NCBI RefSeq assembly: GCF_015244745.1
Contig: NZ_JABCQI010000009.1
Coordinates: 62,001-126,000, forward strand
Direction: 5' to 3'
From: Gluconobacter cadivus
GTDB lineage: Bacteria > Pseudomonadota > Alphaproteobacteria > Acetobacterales > Acetobacteraceae
DNA length: 64,000 bases
Shown piece after piece: positions 34,172 through 43,386 of this stretch. The notes under the pieces were generated by a model, which made no database searches, had not been told where the DNA came from, and worked only from the letters and a program-made list of their open reading frames with translations. The position numbers were made by a program, and so were the translations under genes. The first letter of the stretch is position 1. Every line of letters starts with the position of its first letter.

Positions 34172-36359
34172 CCTTTCCGTCCCGGACCTTGATCCGCGCG
34201 AACTACTGGAGCGCGAAGAAGGCCTCGACCTTGTGCCGAAGCTGCCTTCGCCCCTGATCCGGTCTATGCTGGATCAGGGGCGGCAGATGATCTGCTGGCT
34301 TCCGGTGGCAGTCGGGCTGGGGGCCGTGTTCTATCTCGTCCTGCCGTTTGAGCCTTCCATCCTGTCTGTTGTGTTTGGCACTCTTTCGATGGGGCTGTCA
34401 GGGGCAGCGTGTCTCCGGTGGGGCTGGCAGCGGCTGTTTCCGCGCCTGCTGGGGTTTGCGCTGCTTGCTTTTGCGGCTGGTTTTGGTGATCTGGCTTTTC
34501 AAGCCTGGATTCAGCCGCCCATGCCGGTGTTGCCGACCCATGCCACCGTTCTGACGGGCCGCGTACAGTCGCTGGAAATCCTACCGCCCCGGAATGATGA
34601 CGAAGATGACGGCCATCGCATCACTTTGGCCGATGCCGTGTTCGACACGCCCGTTGATGCCGGAATGGCCCCATTGCGCCGGACGCTGCATATTCGCCTG
34701 CGGGACGATGACGATCTGTTGCCCGAGCCGGGAAGCACGATCAGTCTGCGCGCGATGCTGCGGCCGCCGCCACCGCCGTCATGGCCCGGCGGACGCGATC
34801 TTCAGCGCGAGGCATGGTTTTCGGGACTGGCGGGAAGCGGTTATGCGCTGGGGCCAGTCAGTCTTTCAGGCGCAGCGGTCCGGGCTTCATGGATCGAGAC
34901 CCTGCGCGAGGCTGTCGCGTTCCGCACGGCAGCTGTGCTGCCCGACCAGACCGCCGCCATTGCCGCCACGCTTCTGGCCGGTGAAGCCGGAGGGATTGAC
35001 CAGCAGACGCGGGAGGCATTTTCCGCATCTGGGCTGGCGCATCTTCTTGCTGTGGCGGGGTTGCATCTGGGGCTCGTAATGGCGGCTGTGATCGTGACGC
35101 TGCGGTGTGGTCTGGCGTCGATTGAATATGTCGCCCTGCGCTGGCCCTGTCGGCAGATCGCCGCCGTTTCGGGGTTGTTGGCCGGGGCGGGCTATGTGCT
35201 GTTGACGGGGGCGCATCTGCCCAGCCTGCGGGCACTGGGCATGGCGAGCCTCGTGACGCTGGCCATTGTGACCGGGCGGCGTGTCCTGTCCATGCGGTCT
35301 TTGTCCATTGTGGCGTTGCTGATCCTGCTGGTTTCGCCGGTGTCGGTCGTGGATGTGTCGTTCCAGATGTCTTTCGCCGCCGTGATGGGGCTGATTGCGG
35401 GCTATGGTGTGCTGCGTGAGCCGCTTATGCGGCTGCGCGGGGAGGGGAAGTGGTACAGGGTTGTGGCGTCCTATGGCGCGGCCCTGACGCTGACGAGTCT
35501 TCTCGCCGGCTTGGCGACGCTGCCGGTCAGTATGGCGCATTTCGGGGCGTTTCAGCCGTGGTTTGTGCTGGCCAATCTTGTGGCCGTGCCGCTTGCAGCT
35601 GTCTGGATCATGCCGGTTGGGCTTCTGGCGCTTGTTGCCATGCCGTTTCATGCCGAAGCGCCGTTTCTGAAACTCATGGGCGTGGGCATCCGCATCGTGC
35701 AGGCGCTGGCGGAGCGGGTGGCGGCGTTTCCGATGGCGCATCAGCCTGTTCCGGCCATGCCGGGCTGGGGGCTGCTGTTCGTGATGCTTGGGCTGTGTTT
35801 TCTGTGCCTGTGGAAAGGCCGGGTTTCTCTGGTCGGTCTGCTGCCGGTGGCGATCGGGGTGGCGTCGATCTGGCTGGTCCCGAAACCGGATATTTTCGTG
35901 TCGGCGGATGCGGGGCTGATGGCGGTGCGCCGTCCGGACGTTCTGCTGGTCGGTCCGCATTCCGGTCTGGAACGCCGCACGCTGGAAGACTGGCAGCAGG
36001 CTCTGGCGCTTCCGGTGGCGCCTCTGCCGCCGGACTGTCTGGCTGGTTTATGCCGGATCAGCGTCGAGGCGCAGACTGTTCTGCTGCGTCCCCGGGACTC
36101 ATCGGATGGCGCCATTCTCCCGGATGCGCGGCAATGCGACGGGGTGAGCCTGTTCATCAGCGCATCTCCCGCCCGTAAAGGCTGCGCGGATGTGCCGTCC
36201 ATCGACCGGTTTTCGGTCTGGCGCGACGGGGCTTATGCCGTGTTCGCCGGGCGTGCCCTTACGATTGTTTCGGATCGGAGCTGGCGTGGAAACCGGCTCT
36301 GGGTGCCGCCCGTGGGTTGGCACGGCATGCCGAACCTGCCTCTGGCTCAGTCCGAGTAA
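34158..36359 (+). CDS. comEC: ComEC/Rec2 family DNA-uptake channel protein
   Basis: The 733-residue inner-membrane protein has an N-terminal DUF4131 region with several hydrophobic helices, a soluble OB-like segment (about residues 115-240) and a competence domain with many helices. The conserved segment AIAATLLAGEAGGIDQQTREAFSASG is interrupted only by normal variation, and LAVAGLHLGLVM, LTGAHLPSLRALGMA and FQMSFAAVMGLI follow. The C-terminal metallo-beta-lactamase domain of Bacillus ComEC is missing, which is usual for this class. It probably moves single-stranded DNA inward. The GTG 34158 start is provisional; it lies in a hairpin loop. Confidence 0.88.
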   Translation: MKTEPLSVPDLDPRELLEREEGLDLVPKLPSPLIRSMLDQGRQMICWLPVAVGLGAVFYLVLPFEPSILSVVFGTLSMGLSGAACLRWGWQRLFPRLLGFALLAFAAGFGDLAFQAWIQPPMPVLPTHATVLTGRVQSLEILPPRNDDEDDGHRITLADAVFDTPVDAGMAPLRRTLHIRLRDDDDLLPEPGSTISLRAMLRPPPPPSWPGGRDLQREAWFSGLAGSGYALGPVSLSGAAVRASWIETLREAVAFRTAAVLPDQTAAIAATLLAGEAGGIDQQTREAFSASGLAHLLAVAGLHLGLVMAAVIVTLRCGLASIEYVALRWPCRQIAAVSGLLAGAGYVLLTGAHLPSLRALGMASLVTLAIVTGRRVLSMRSLSIVALLILLVSPVSVVDVSFQMSFAAVMGLIAGYGVLREPLMRLRGEGKWYRVVASYGAALTLTSLLAGLATLPVSMAHFGAFQPWFVLANLVAVPLAAVWIMPVGLLALVAMPFHAEAPFLKLMGVGIRIVQALAERVAAFPMAHQPVPAMPGWGLLFVMLGLCFLCLWKGRVSLVGLLPVAIGVASIWLVPKPDIFVSADAGLMAVRRPDVLLVGPHSGLERRTLEDWQQALALPVAPLPPDCLAGLCRISVEAQTVLLRPRDSSDGAILPDARQCDGVSLFISASPARKGCADVPSIDRFSVWRDGAYAVFAGRALTIVSDRSWRGNRLWVPPVGWHGMPNLPLAQSE

Positions 36360-36370
36360 GGCCTGAATTT

Positions 36371-37069
36371 TCAGGCCGTGGCTGTTTTGCGTGTGGACGG
36401 GGCTACCATGCGTTTGTCTGGATACAGGCACCATGTCGTGGCCGGGCAGCGCCAGCATTCGGGCGCGCGGGCCTTGCAGACATAGCGTCCGTGCAGGATC
36501 AGCCAGTGATGCGCCGGGCGGAGCATGTCTTTCGGGATGCGGGCGACCAGCCCGTCCTCGACCTGTCGCACGGTTTTGCCGGGGGCCAGACCGGTGCGGT
36601 TACCAATGCGGAAGATGTGGGTATCGACCGCCATCGTATCCGCGCCGAATGCGACATTCAGCACGACATTTGCCGTCTTGCGCCCCACACCAGCCAGCGC
36701 TTCGAGCGAGGCCCGGTCGGAGGGGACCTGTCCGCCGTGACGCTCCAGCAACTGGTGGCAGAGCAGGTCCACATTATGCGCTTTCGCCCGCCACAGGCCG
36801 ATGGTGCGGATATGTCGCGCAATGCCCTCTTCGCCGATCGCTGCCATGGAGGTCGGGTCGGGGGCTTCCTCGAACAGGCCTTTCGTCGCCTTGTTGACGG
36901 ATTTGTCCGTCGCCTGTGCCGACAGCACGACGCTGACCAGAAGTTCGAACGGATTGCGGAACACCAGTTCGCTTTCCGCATCGGGATTGGCTTCGGCCAG
37001 TGCCGTGATGAAGGCTTTGGCGGCCGCCTTGCTCATGGCCCGCTTTGCGGTTGCGGGGGCATCGGTCAT
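36371..37069 (-). CDS. nth: Endonuclease III
   Basis: The 232-residue base-excision glycosylase/AP lyase removes oxidised pyrimidines. The helix-hairpin-helix LEALAGVGRKTANVVLN contains the catalytic Lys, and VDTHIFRIGNR holds the catalytic Asp. The C-terminal iron-sulfur cluster has the expected C-x6-C-x2-C-x5-C spacing. ATG 37069 has GGAG nine bases upstream; longer frames run into the divergent ABC-gene promoter. It is convergent with comEC across 11 bases. Confidence 0.95.
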   Translation of the reverse strand: MTDAPATAKRAMSKAAAKAFITALAEANPDAESELVFRNPFELLVSVVLSAQATDKSVNKATKGLFEEAPDPTSMAAIGEEGIARHIRTIGLWRAKAHNVDLLCHQLLERHGGQVPSDRASLEALAGVGRKTANVVLNVAFGADTMAVDTHIFRIGNRTGLAPGKTVRQVEDGLVARIPKDMLRPAHHWLILHGRYVCKARAPECWRCPATTWCLYPDKRMVAPSTRKTATA

Positions 37070-37234
37070 GACGGGCACTCCAAGAGGGTGTGTTGCCGGG
37101 GGTGTGTTGCGTCTGGTCCGGACACACAGCAAGATACGGCAAAGTTCTGAAAACTCCATGCCATCACACCCCATGCCATTACACCGTGGCCTGTTCTGCA
37201 TGACATCGCAGACCGGCAGACGGCGGAGCGCCCT

Positions 37235-39085
37235 GTGCCTGATACCGTGTCCGATACCCCTCTTCCCATGAGTCGCCAGCAGCAGGAGGGCCGCAAGCAG
37301 GAGGTGTCCTTCACGGACGTCCTGTCTTTCGTCTGCAGCCGCTGGTGTGACCATCCTCTTCTGCTGGCCAAGACGCTTGGGGGCGTTGCCCTCGCCACGC
37401 TGGCCGATGTTTGCACACCGGTTCTCGCGGGCCGTCTGGTGGAGGATATTTCCCGCCATGCCGCAGGCCCGGCTGTGGAGAAAACCTCGGAACTGCTGCA
37501 TCTGCGCGATGATGCGGGGTTGATGGTCGCGGGGCTGATCGTCCTCGGGCTGGTGGGGCTATTTGGGCGGCGTTCGTCTTTCATCGGGATTTCGCATCTC
37601 ACGCTTGCCATCATGCACCGCGTTGCCAATCAGGCGTTTGATCGGGTGCAGCGCTTCTCGACGGACTGGCATGCCAATAATTTTGCCGGTTCGACCGTCC
37701 GTAAGTTGACGCGTGGGATCTGGGCGATTGATACGCTGGACGATACGCTCCTGCTCCTGATCGCGCCGGAAGTGCTGGTTCTGGGCGGGACGACGGCGGT
37801 TCTGATGTTTCGCTCACCGTTGATGGGTTCGGTTCTGGCGGTTTCGGTCGTGCTGTTCGCCACGCTCTCCATCCTGCTGACCCTGCGCTATGTGGCGCCG
37901 ACGGCCCGCGCGTCCAATGAATGGGACACGAAAATGGGTGCGGCCATGGCGGATGCCGTGACCTGCAATCCGGTCGTTAAGGCATTCGGTGCGGAAAACC
38001 GCGAGGACGACCGGCTCGACAGCATCATCCGGGGTTGGCGTCAGCGCACACTGACGACATGGGTCCGGGGCACGAATAGCGCCAATCTTCAGGCTCTGGC
38101 TTCGCTCGCCATGCGGATGCTGCTGATCGGGCTGGCTGTCTGGCTGTGGTGGGGAGGGAACGCTGGTCCGGGGGATGTGGCGTATGTTCTGACCATGATG
38201 TTTCTCGTGCAGGGGTATCTGCGCGATCTGGGGCAGCAGGTCAGTCAGGTGCAGCGTTCGGTCAATGAGATGGAGGAACTCGTGGCGATTTTCCGTCGCG
38301 ATCCCGCCATTCAGGACGCAGACGATGCCCAGACGGCGCGTTTCACGACAGGCGCGATCCATTTCGAGCATGTGGACTTCCAGTATCCGGGGCAGGTCAA
38401 ACCGCTTTACCACGACCTGAGCATCGACATCGCGCCGGGCTCCCGCGTGGCGCTTGTCGGGCCGAGCGGCTCGGGCAAGACGACCCTGACAAAGCTGCTT
38501 CAGCGTCTTTATGACGTGAATGGCGGGCGGATCGTGGTGGACGGGCAGGATATCGCGCATGTGACGCAAGACTCCCTGCGCGCGCATATCGCCATTGTTC
38601 CGCAGGAACCGGTGCTGTTTCATCGCACGCTTGCGGAAAACATCGCCTATGCGCGCCCCGATGCGAGCCGTGCCGAGATCGAAGACGCTGCCCGTCTGGC
38701 CAACGCGGCACCGTTCATCGAGCGGCTGCCCGAGGGTTACGAAACCATGGTCGGCGAGCGTGGCGTGAAGCTCTCGGGCGGCGAGCGCCAGCGTATTGCC
38801 ATCGCCCGCGCCTTTCTGGCCGATGCACCCATCCTGATTTTCGACGAAGCGACGTCCAGCCTTGATTCCGAGTCCGAATCCCTTGTGCAGGACGCGATGC
38901 GTCGCCTGATGCAGAATCGGACCGTCATCGTGGTGGCGCATCGTCTCTCGACGGTCATGGAACTGGACCGCATCCTCGTGTTCAGTCAGGGCGCTTTGAA
39001 AGAAGACGGAACGCACGCCGAACTGATTACGCGCGAAGGCGGGATCTATCGCCGCCTGTTCGAGCTTCAGTCTCTGGAGGGCTGA
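37235..39085 (+). CDS. ABC transporter, fused permease and ATPase (B-family exporter)
   Basis: The 616-residue half transporter has a six-helix transmembrane domain (about residues 30-330) and a C-terminal nucleotide-binding domain. Walker A is GPSGSGKTT near 409-417, the signature is LSGGERQRIA, Walker B is ILIFDEATSSLD and the H-loop is VVAHRLST. It should work as a homodimer. GTG 37235 has GGAG six bases upstream, and ATG 37268 is an alternative. The family covers lipid, peptide and drug export; neighbours do not identify the substrate. Confidence 0.9.
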   Translation: MPDTVSDTPLPMSRQQQEGRKQEVSFTDVLSFVCSRWCDHPLLLAKTLGGVALATLADVCTPVLAGRLVEDISRHAAGPAVEKTSELLHLRDDAGLMVAGLIVLGLVGLFGRRSSFIGISHLTLAIMHRVANQAFDRVQRFSTDWHANNFAGSTVRKLTRGIWAIDTLDDTLLLLIAPEVLVLGGTTAVLMFRSPLMGSVLAVSVVLFATLSILLTLRYVAPTARASNEWDTKMGAAMADAVTCNPVVKAFGAENREDDRLDSIIRGWRQRTLTTWVRGTNSANLQALASLAMRMLLIGLAVWLWWGGNAGPGDVAYVLTMMFLVQGYLRDLGQQVSQVQRSVNEMEELVAIFRRDPAIQDADDAQTARFTTGAIHFEHVDFQYPGQVKPLYHDLSIDIAPGSRVALVGPSGSGKTTLTKLLQRLYDVNGGRIVVDGQDIAHVTQDSLRAHIAIVPQEPVLFHRTLAENIAYARPDASRAEIEDAARLANAAPFIERLPEGYETMVGERGVKLSGGERQRIAIARAFLADAPILIFDEATSSLDSESESLVQDAMRRLMQNRTVIVVAHRLSTVMELDRILVFSQGALKEDGTHAELITREGGIYRRLFELQSLEG

Positions 39086-39207
39086 GGCCGGAAGGAAATT
39101 GGCATCTTTCCCGGTTTGGGGGCGTTTCGTCCTTCAAGGACGTTTCCGCCCGGAGCACAGGATGCCCGATAAAGAAGCTCGGCGGGAGCCAGACAGGAGA
39201 CCGCCGC

Positions 39208-40587
39208 ATGACCATTCGTTCCGCTTTCACCGCCCTGCTGCTCGCAACGCCTGCCGCTTTCAGTATCGGAAATGCGCTGGCAGAGCCGGTCGCGTTCGAG
39301 CACGCGCGGCTGATTGACGGGACCGGGGCCTCGGCGCAGCCGGACGCCACGGTGGTCATCGACAACGGCGTGATTCTTTCGGTCGGCATCCCGGCTCCCG
39401 CCGATGCCCGGCATGTGGATCTGACGGGCAAGACGCTGATGCCCGCTCTCATCAGCGATCACAGTCATGTCGGCCTCGTGAAAGGCACTGGAGCCAGCCG
39501 CGACAACTATACCCGCGCCAATATTCTCGCCGCCATGAAGCAGTATGCGGATTATGGCGTCCTGACCGTCACGGCGCTGGGTCTGAACCGTTCTCCGCTG
39601 TTCGATACGCTGCGTCAGGAACAGCATGAGGGCCGTAATCCGGGGGCGGATCTGTATGGCGTGGATCAGGGGATCGGTGCGCCGGATGGTGTGCCCCCGG
39701 CCGCCATGGTCAAAGGCGTTGGTCCCGATCAGGTCTTCCGTCCGACCACGCCGGAAGAAGCGCGCAAGGACGTGGACCAGATGATTGCGGAACACACGGA
39801 TCTGGTGAAGCTCTGGGTGGACGACTTCCGCAATGATGTCCCGGATGGCAAGACCTATCCCATGCTGCCGCCCGCTATCTATCAGGCCGTCATCGACGAG
39901 GCGCATCAGCATGACACGCGGGTTGCGGTGCATATCCACGATCTTGCTGTCGCCAAGGCCATCGTGGCGGCAAAAGCCGATATTCTCGCGCATGGCGTGC
40001 GGGACCAGCCAGTGGATCATGATCTGATCGCGGCGATGCTTCGTCAGGGCACATGGTATATTGCGACGCTGGATCTGGACGAGGCGAACTATCTCTATGC
40101 CGAGCAGCCGGAGCTGCTCTCCAATCCGTTCGTTCTGGCGAGTATGGACCCGGCCCTGCGTCGTCAGTTCACAGACCCGAAATGGCGCGCGGAGACACTG
40201 GCCAAGCCTCTGACCAAGGCCTCGCACTACGCGCTGTCGGTGAATCAGAAGAACCTCGCCGTTCTGTATCGGGCGGGGGTGAAGGTTGGTTTCGGTACGG
40301 ATTCCGGGGCCGCACCGACCCGTATTCCCGGCTTTGCCGAGCATCGTGAGCTGTATCTGACGGTGCAGGCCGGGCTGTCCCCCGTGCAGGCCATCAGTCT
40401 GGCCACGGGCAATGCCGCGGCCCTGCTGCATCTGTCAGACCGTGGTGTGATTGCGCCCGGCCGCCGGGCGGATCTGCTGATCGTGGATGGCAATGCGGAT
40501 GAGAACATCGGCGCTGTGGATCAGATTGATCAGGTCTGGCAGCGGGGCACGTTGGTCAGCCACGGCCCCGTCCGTTCGAAGGACTGA
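39208..40587 (+). CDS. Exported amidohydrolase family protein
   Basis: ATG 39208 has AGGAG nine bases upstream and begins a signal peptide ending GNALA. The mature protein of about 435 residues has the amidohydrolase barrel pattern: SDHSHVGL (HxH), HIHDLAVAKAIVAAKADILAH, GFGTDSGAAP and a C-terminal PGRRADLLIVDGNADENI. These give metal ligands His, His, His and Asp, as in imidazolonepropionase-like and prolidase-like members. The periplasmic substrate is unknown. Its stop codon abuts the stop of the convergent antiporter gene with no spacer. Confidence 0.86.
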   Translation: MTIRSAFTALLLATPAAFSIGNALAEPVAFEHARLIDGTGASAQPDATVVIDNGVILSVGIPAPADARHVDLTGKTLMPALISDHSHVGLVKGTGASRDNYTRANILAAMKQYADYGVLTVTALGLNRSPLFDTLRQEQHEGRNPGADLYGVDQGIGAPDGVPPAAMVKGVGPDQVFRPTTPEEARKDVDQMIAEHTDLVKLWVDDFRNDVPDGKTYPMLPPAIYQAVIDEAHQHDTRVAVHIHDLAVAKAIVAAKADILAHGVRDQPVDHDLIAAMLRQGTWYIATLDLDEANYLYAEQPELLSNPFVLASMDPALRRQFTDPKWRAETLAKPLTKASHYALSVNQKNLAVLYRAGVKVGFGTDSGAAPTRIPGFAEHRELYLTVQAGLSPVQAISLATGNAAALLHLSDRGVIAPGRRADLLIVDGNADENIGAVDQIDQVWQRGTLVSHGPVRSKD

Positions 40588-41811
40588 TTATGCGGTAGCC
40601 TCGGGGCGCGAACGTCCCGAGACGAGTCGGAACATCGGCCCGGTCAGCGTCGTGGAGATCACGGCCAGAACCATCAGCGAGGCAAAGGCGAATTCCGAAA
40701 TCATGCCGTGCGCGTGCAGGATGGTCGCCGCCACGATTTCCATCAGCCCCTTGCACTGCAACAGGGAGCCGATGCCCAGCGCCTGACGGTTCGTCAGGCC
40801 CGGAGCAGGCGGGAAAATCCAGACGGCAAGGATTTTCGTGACGATCGCAATGACGACCAGCAGCAGGGAGGCCAGAACGGATGGCCATGTCAGCGCATCG
40901 CCGTCGATCCGCAATCCGCTATGGCCAAAGAACATCGGGGCCAGCCAGATCAGCGAGAACGTCCCCACAGCTTCGACCGGCAGGCGACGGACCCAGCGTG
41001 GCGGCATGAGCGCGCCTGCGAAATAGGCGCCGATCAGTTCGTGCAGCCCCAGTTCGTGGCTCGCCCAGGACCCGGCGGCCAGATAGGCCGGAACAGCGGC
41101 CCAGATGATCCAGATCGGCGGGTTTTTCAGGTTCCGCGTGGCCCAGCTGCTGAGGAGCGCCATGCCGACCAGAAGCAGGACGGCCAGTCCTTCAAATCCG
41201 GTCCAGCCATGCAGCGCATCCGATCCGCGTGCCGCGAACTGGAGGATGGCCAGCCCGATCCAGAGGGCCGCATCGTCCACGACTGCGAGTTTGAGAGCAA
41301 GCTGTCCGACGGGGCGGTACACAGGCTCCAGTTCACGCACGATCCCGATCAGAACCGGCAGCGCACTGACGGAAATGCACAGTCCGATCGACATGGCACC
41401 GATCCAGCTATTGCCATGTGGGGCCTGCCAGCCATGCAGTGGCAGGAAGAACAGTTTGACCAGAATGGTGCCGATGACGAACGGAACGCCCAGCGCCACG
41501 AGCGCTCCGCCCAGCAGGCGACCCAGCGTCGGGGAGGGGAGGTTTTCGGCTTCGGGGGAATGGGTGGGGTTCTGCCACATTTCCAGCCCGGCGGTGAACG
41601 CCAGAACCAGAACGGCCAGCCAGCCGATATAATCGCCGTAAAGCGAGGGAATACCGACCTTTGACGCTGGAAAATGCAGGACCGCCAGAACAATGCCCAC
41701 CAGAATGGGCAGGATGGCAATGGGAATGGAACGCCTGAGCAGTTGCCACAGTCCCCACGGAACGAGGACAAATATAAATGCATCCGCAAACAGTGCTGTC
41801 ACATTCCCCAT
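40588..41811 (-). CDS. Kef-type cation:proton antiporter
   Basis: The 407-residue membrane protein has about twelve hydrophobic helices of the CPA2 sodium/potassium:proton exchanger fold. Segments such as LKLAVVDDAALWIGLAIL (with the paired Asp expected in the transport site) and ALGIGSLLQCKGLMEIVAAT are characteristic. No TrkA-N or RCK domain follows, so it is the short form. It may help pH or salt homeostasis in an acid-producing organism; that is inference. A long AT-rich palindrome lies 37 bases upstream of the start. Confidence 0.87.
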   Translation of the reverse strand: MGNVTALFADAFIFVLVPWGLWQLLRRSIPIAILPILVGIVLAVLHFPASKVGIPSLYGDYIGWLAVLVLAFTAGLEMWQNPTHSPEAENLPSPTLGRLLGGALVALGVPFVIGTILVKLFFLPLHGWQAPHGNSWIGAMSIGLCISVSALPVLIGIVRELEPVYRPVGQLALKLAVVDDAALWIGLAILQFAARGSDALHGWTGFEGLAVLLLVGMALLSSWATRNLKNPPIWIIWAAVPAYLAAGSWASHELGLHELIGAYFAGALMPPRWVRRLPVEAVGTFSLIWLAPMFFGHSGLRIDGDALTWPSVLASLLLVVIAIVTKILAVWIFPPAPGLTNRQALGIGSLLQCKGLMEIVAATILHAHGMISEFAFASLMVLAVISTTLTGPMFRLVSGRSRPEATA

Positions 41812-41847
41812 GACGATCCCTTTTTTGTTTTAGGTCCGGTCAGGGTA

Positions 41848-41888
41848 ACATGGATCAAAAAAATTGGGGTAATTTTTTATTTCCATGT
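41848..41888 (-). promoter_or_regulatory. AT-rich nested palindrome upstream of the antiporter
   Basis: ACATGGA (41848-41854) and TCCATGT (41882-41888) form an outer dyad. Inside it A-run-ATT and AATT-T-run form a second one around GGGGT. The whole 41 bases lie in a strikingly AT-rich stretch (about 41820-41945) in an otherwise GC-rich window. It could be an operator or a folded leader for the antiporter gene. Confidence 0.5.
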
Positions 41889-41939
41889 AATAAATAATTC
41901 TATGTTTCTGTTTTCAAAGAACTGTTTTTAAAAGGAATG

Positions 41940-41977
41940 AAAACCCGGAATTTTCTTTTGGAAAGTCCGGGTTTTTT
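41940..41977. terminator. Bidirectional intrinsic terminator after rdgB
   Basis: AAAACCCGGA pairs with TCCGGGTTTT around a 16-base AT-rich loop, with T-runs on both strands. It lies just past the rdgB stop on the minus strand and separates it from the antiporter promoter region. Confidence 0.82.
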
Positions 41978-41984
41978 CCAGTCA

Positions 41985-42584
41985 TCAGGCGATGAAATTC
42001 TTCAGGAATTGCTCCAGCGCCCGGCCGCGATGACTGATGGCATTTTTCTCGGCTTCGGTCATTTCCGCAAAGGTCCGGTTTCCGCCTTCCGGCACGAACA
42101 TCGGATCATAACCGTGTCCATGATCGCCCTGTGGGGGCCAGACGACCGTGCCGTGACATTCGCCCTGTACGGTCCGGGTCTCGCCATCCGGCCAAGCCAG
42201 ACACAGGGCTGCGACGAAAAAGGCCCGATGATCGGCACTGTCGCCCATTTCCTGATGCACACGGTTCATTGCGATCTGCATGTCTTTGGTCGGGCCGCCC
42301 CAGCGCGCGGAATAGACGCCGGGCCGGTTGTCCAGCGCCGCGACGCAGAAGCCGGAATCATCGGCCAGCGCGGGCAGCCCTGATGCTCGGGCCGCGGCCA
42401 GAGCTTTGATGGCGGCGTTGCCGGTGAATGTCTCTTCCGTCTCTTCAGGTTCTGGGAGGTTCAGTTCGGCGGCTGAGATGACGGTGATCCCGCTCTCGGC
42501 CAGCAGGGTGGAGAATTCGCGCAGCTTGCCGGCATTATGGCTGGCCAGAACGATTTTTGAGCCTCGGGACAGTGTCCGCATCAT
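41985..42584 (-). CDS. rdgB: dITP/XTP pyrophosphatase (RdgB/HAM1)
   Basis: The 199-residue house-cleaning enzyme hydrolyses non-canonical purine triphosphates such as dITP and XTP. The signatures are [14 protein letters not shown] near the N terminus, [24 protein letters not shown] in the middle and [20 protein letters not shown] followed by [11 protein letters not shown]. The ATG overlaps the rph stop (ATGA), a common rph-rdgB arrangement. The far longer upstream frame overlaps rph and is not real. Confidence 0.95.
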   Translation of the reverse strand: MMRTLSRGSKIVLASHNAGKLREFSTLLAESGITVISAAELNLPEPEETEETFTGNAAIKALAAARASGLPALADDSGFCVAALDNRPGVYSARWGGPTKDMQIAMNRVHQEMGDSADHRAFFVAALCLAWPDGETRTVQGECHGTVVWPPQGDHGHGYDPMFVPEGGNRTFAEMTEAEKNAISHRGRALEQFLKNFIA

Positions 42585-43303
42585 GCAGTCTCCAGGACGT
42601 GATTTTGGGCGTCGAACAGTCGGGCTGTGCCGAGCTTTGCCAGTCGGAGGAGTTCGAAAAATTCGCTCTCCTGAAACGGCTTGTCTTCGGCGGTTCCCTG
42701 AATTTCGATGATGCCACCATCCGCGGTCAGCACGAAATTCGTATCGGCCTGCGCGCTGCTGTCTTCGATATAGTCCAGGTCCAGAACGGCTCCCGCCTCT
42801 GTCAGCCCGCATGAGACCGCTGCGACCTGAGCCGTGAGGGCCTGTGAGCGTTTGATTGTCTTCAGCGCGATCGCCAGTGCCACCCAGGCGCCCGTGATGG
42901 AGGCGCAGCGCGTGCCGCCATCCGCGTTCAGGACGTCGCAGTCGAGCGTGATGGTGCGCTCTCCCAGCTTTTTCAGATCCACACAGGCCCGGAGCGACCG
43001 GGCAATCAGTCGCTGGATTTCCTGCGTCCGGCCGGATTGCTTGCCTTTGGCCGCTTCGCGCTGGCCGCGCTGATGCGTCGCCCGGGGGAGCATTCCGTAT
43101 TCGGCCGTGATCCAGCCCTGTCCCCTGTTGCGCAGGAACGCCGGAACACGCTCCTCGACCGTGGCCGTGCACAGGACTTCCGTGCCGCCTACGCGGATGA
43201 GCGCGGAGCCTTCGGCATGGCGGGCAAAGCCCGTTTCGATTGAAACAATACGGTTTTCGTCCGGCGCACGCCCGGAGGGACGCTTGCGTGCGGTGTCAGT
43301 CAT
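42581..43303 (-). CDS. rph: Ribonuclease PH
   Basis: The 240-residue phosphorolytic exoribonuclease trims tRNA 3' ends. Conserved segments include [53 protein letters not shown] and [17 protein letters not shown]. Length is standard and the C-terminal part is complete. It is divergent from hrcA, with an 83-base gap that should hold both promoters. Confidence 0.95.
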   Translation of the reverse strand: MTDTARKRPSGRAPDENRIVSIETGFARHAEGSALIRVGGTEVLCTATVEERVPAFLRNRGQGWITAEYGMLPRATHQRGQREAAKGKQSGRTQEIQRLIARSLRACVDLKKLGERTITLDCDVLNADGGTRCASITGAWVALAIALKTIKRSQALTAQVAAVSCGLTEAGAVLDLDYIEDSSAQADTNFVLTADGGIIEIQGTAEDKPFQESEFFELLRLAKLGTARLFDAQNHVLETA

Positions 43304-43386
43304 GTCAAAAAAGATCCCGTGGAAGAATATGTCCCGCCTCTAGCGCGTTTGACGCAGACCCATCCAGCCCCGACAGTGGGTTTACC

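Noticed and set aside
43304-43386. CIRCE element for HrcA autoregulation
   Set aside because: I looked for TTAGCACTC-N9-GAGTGCTAA in the rph/hrcA gap and saw no match.
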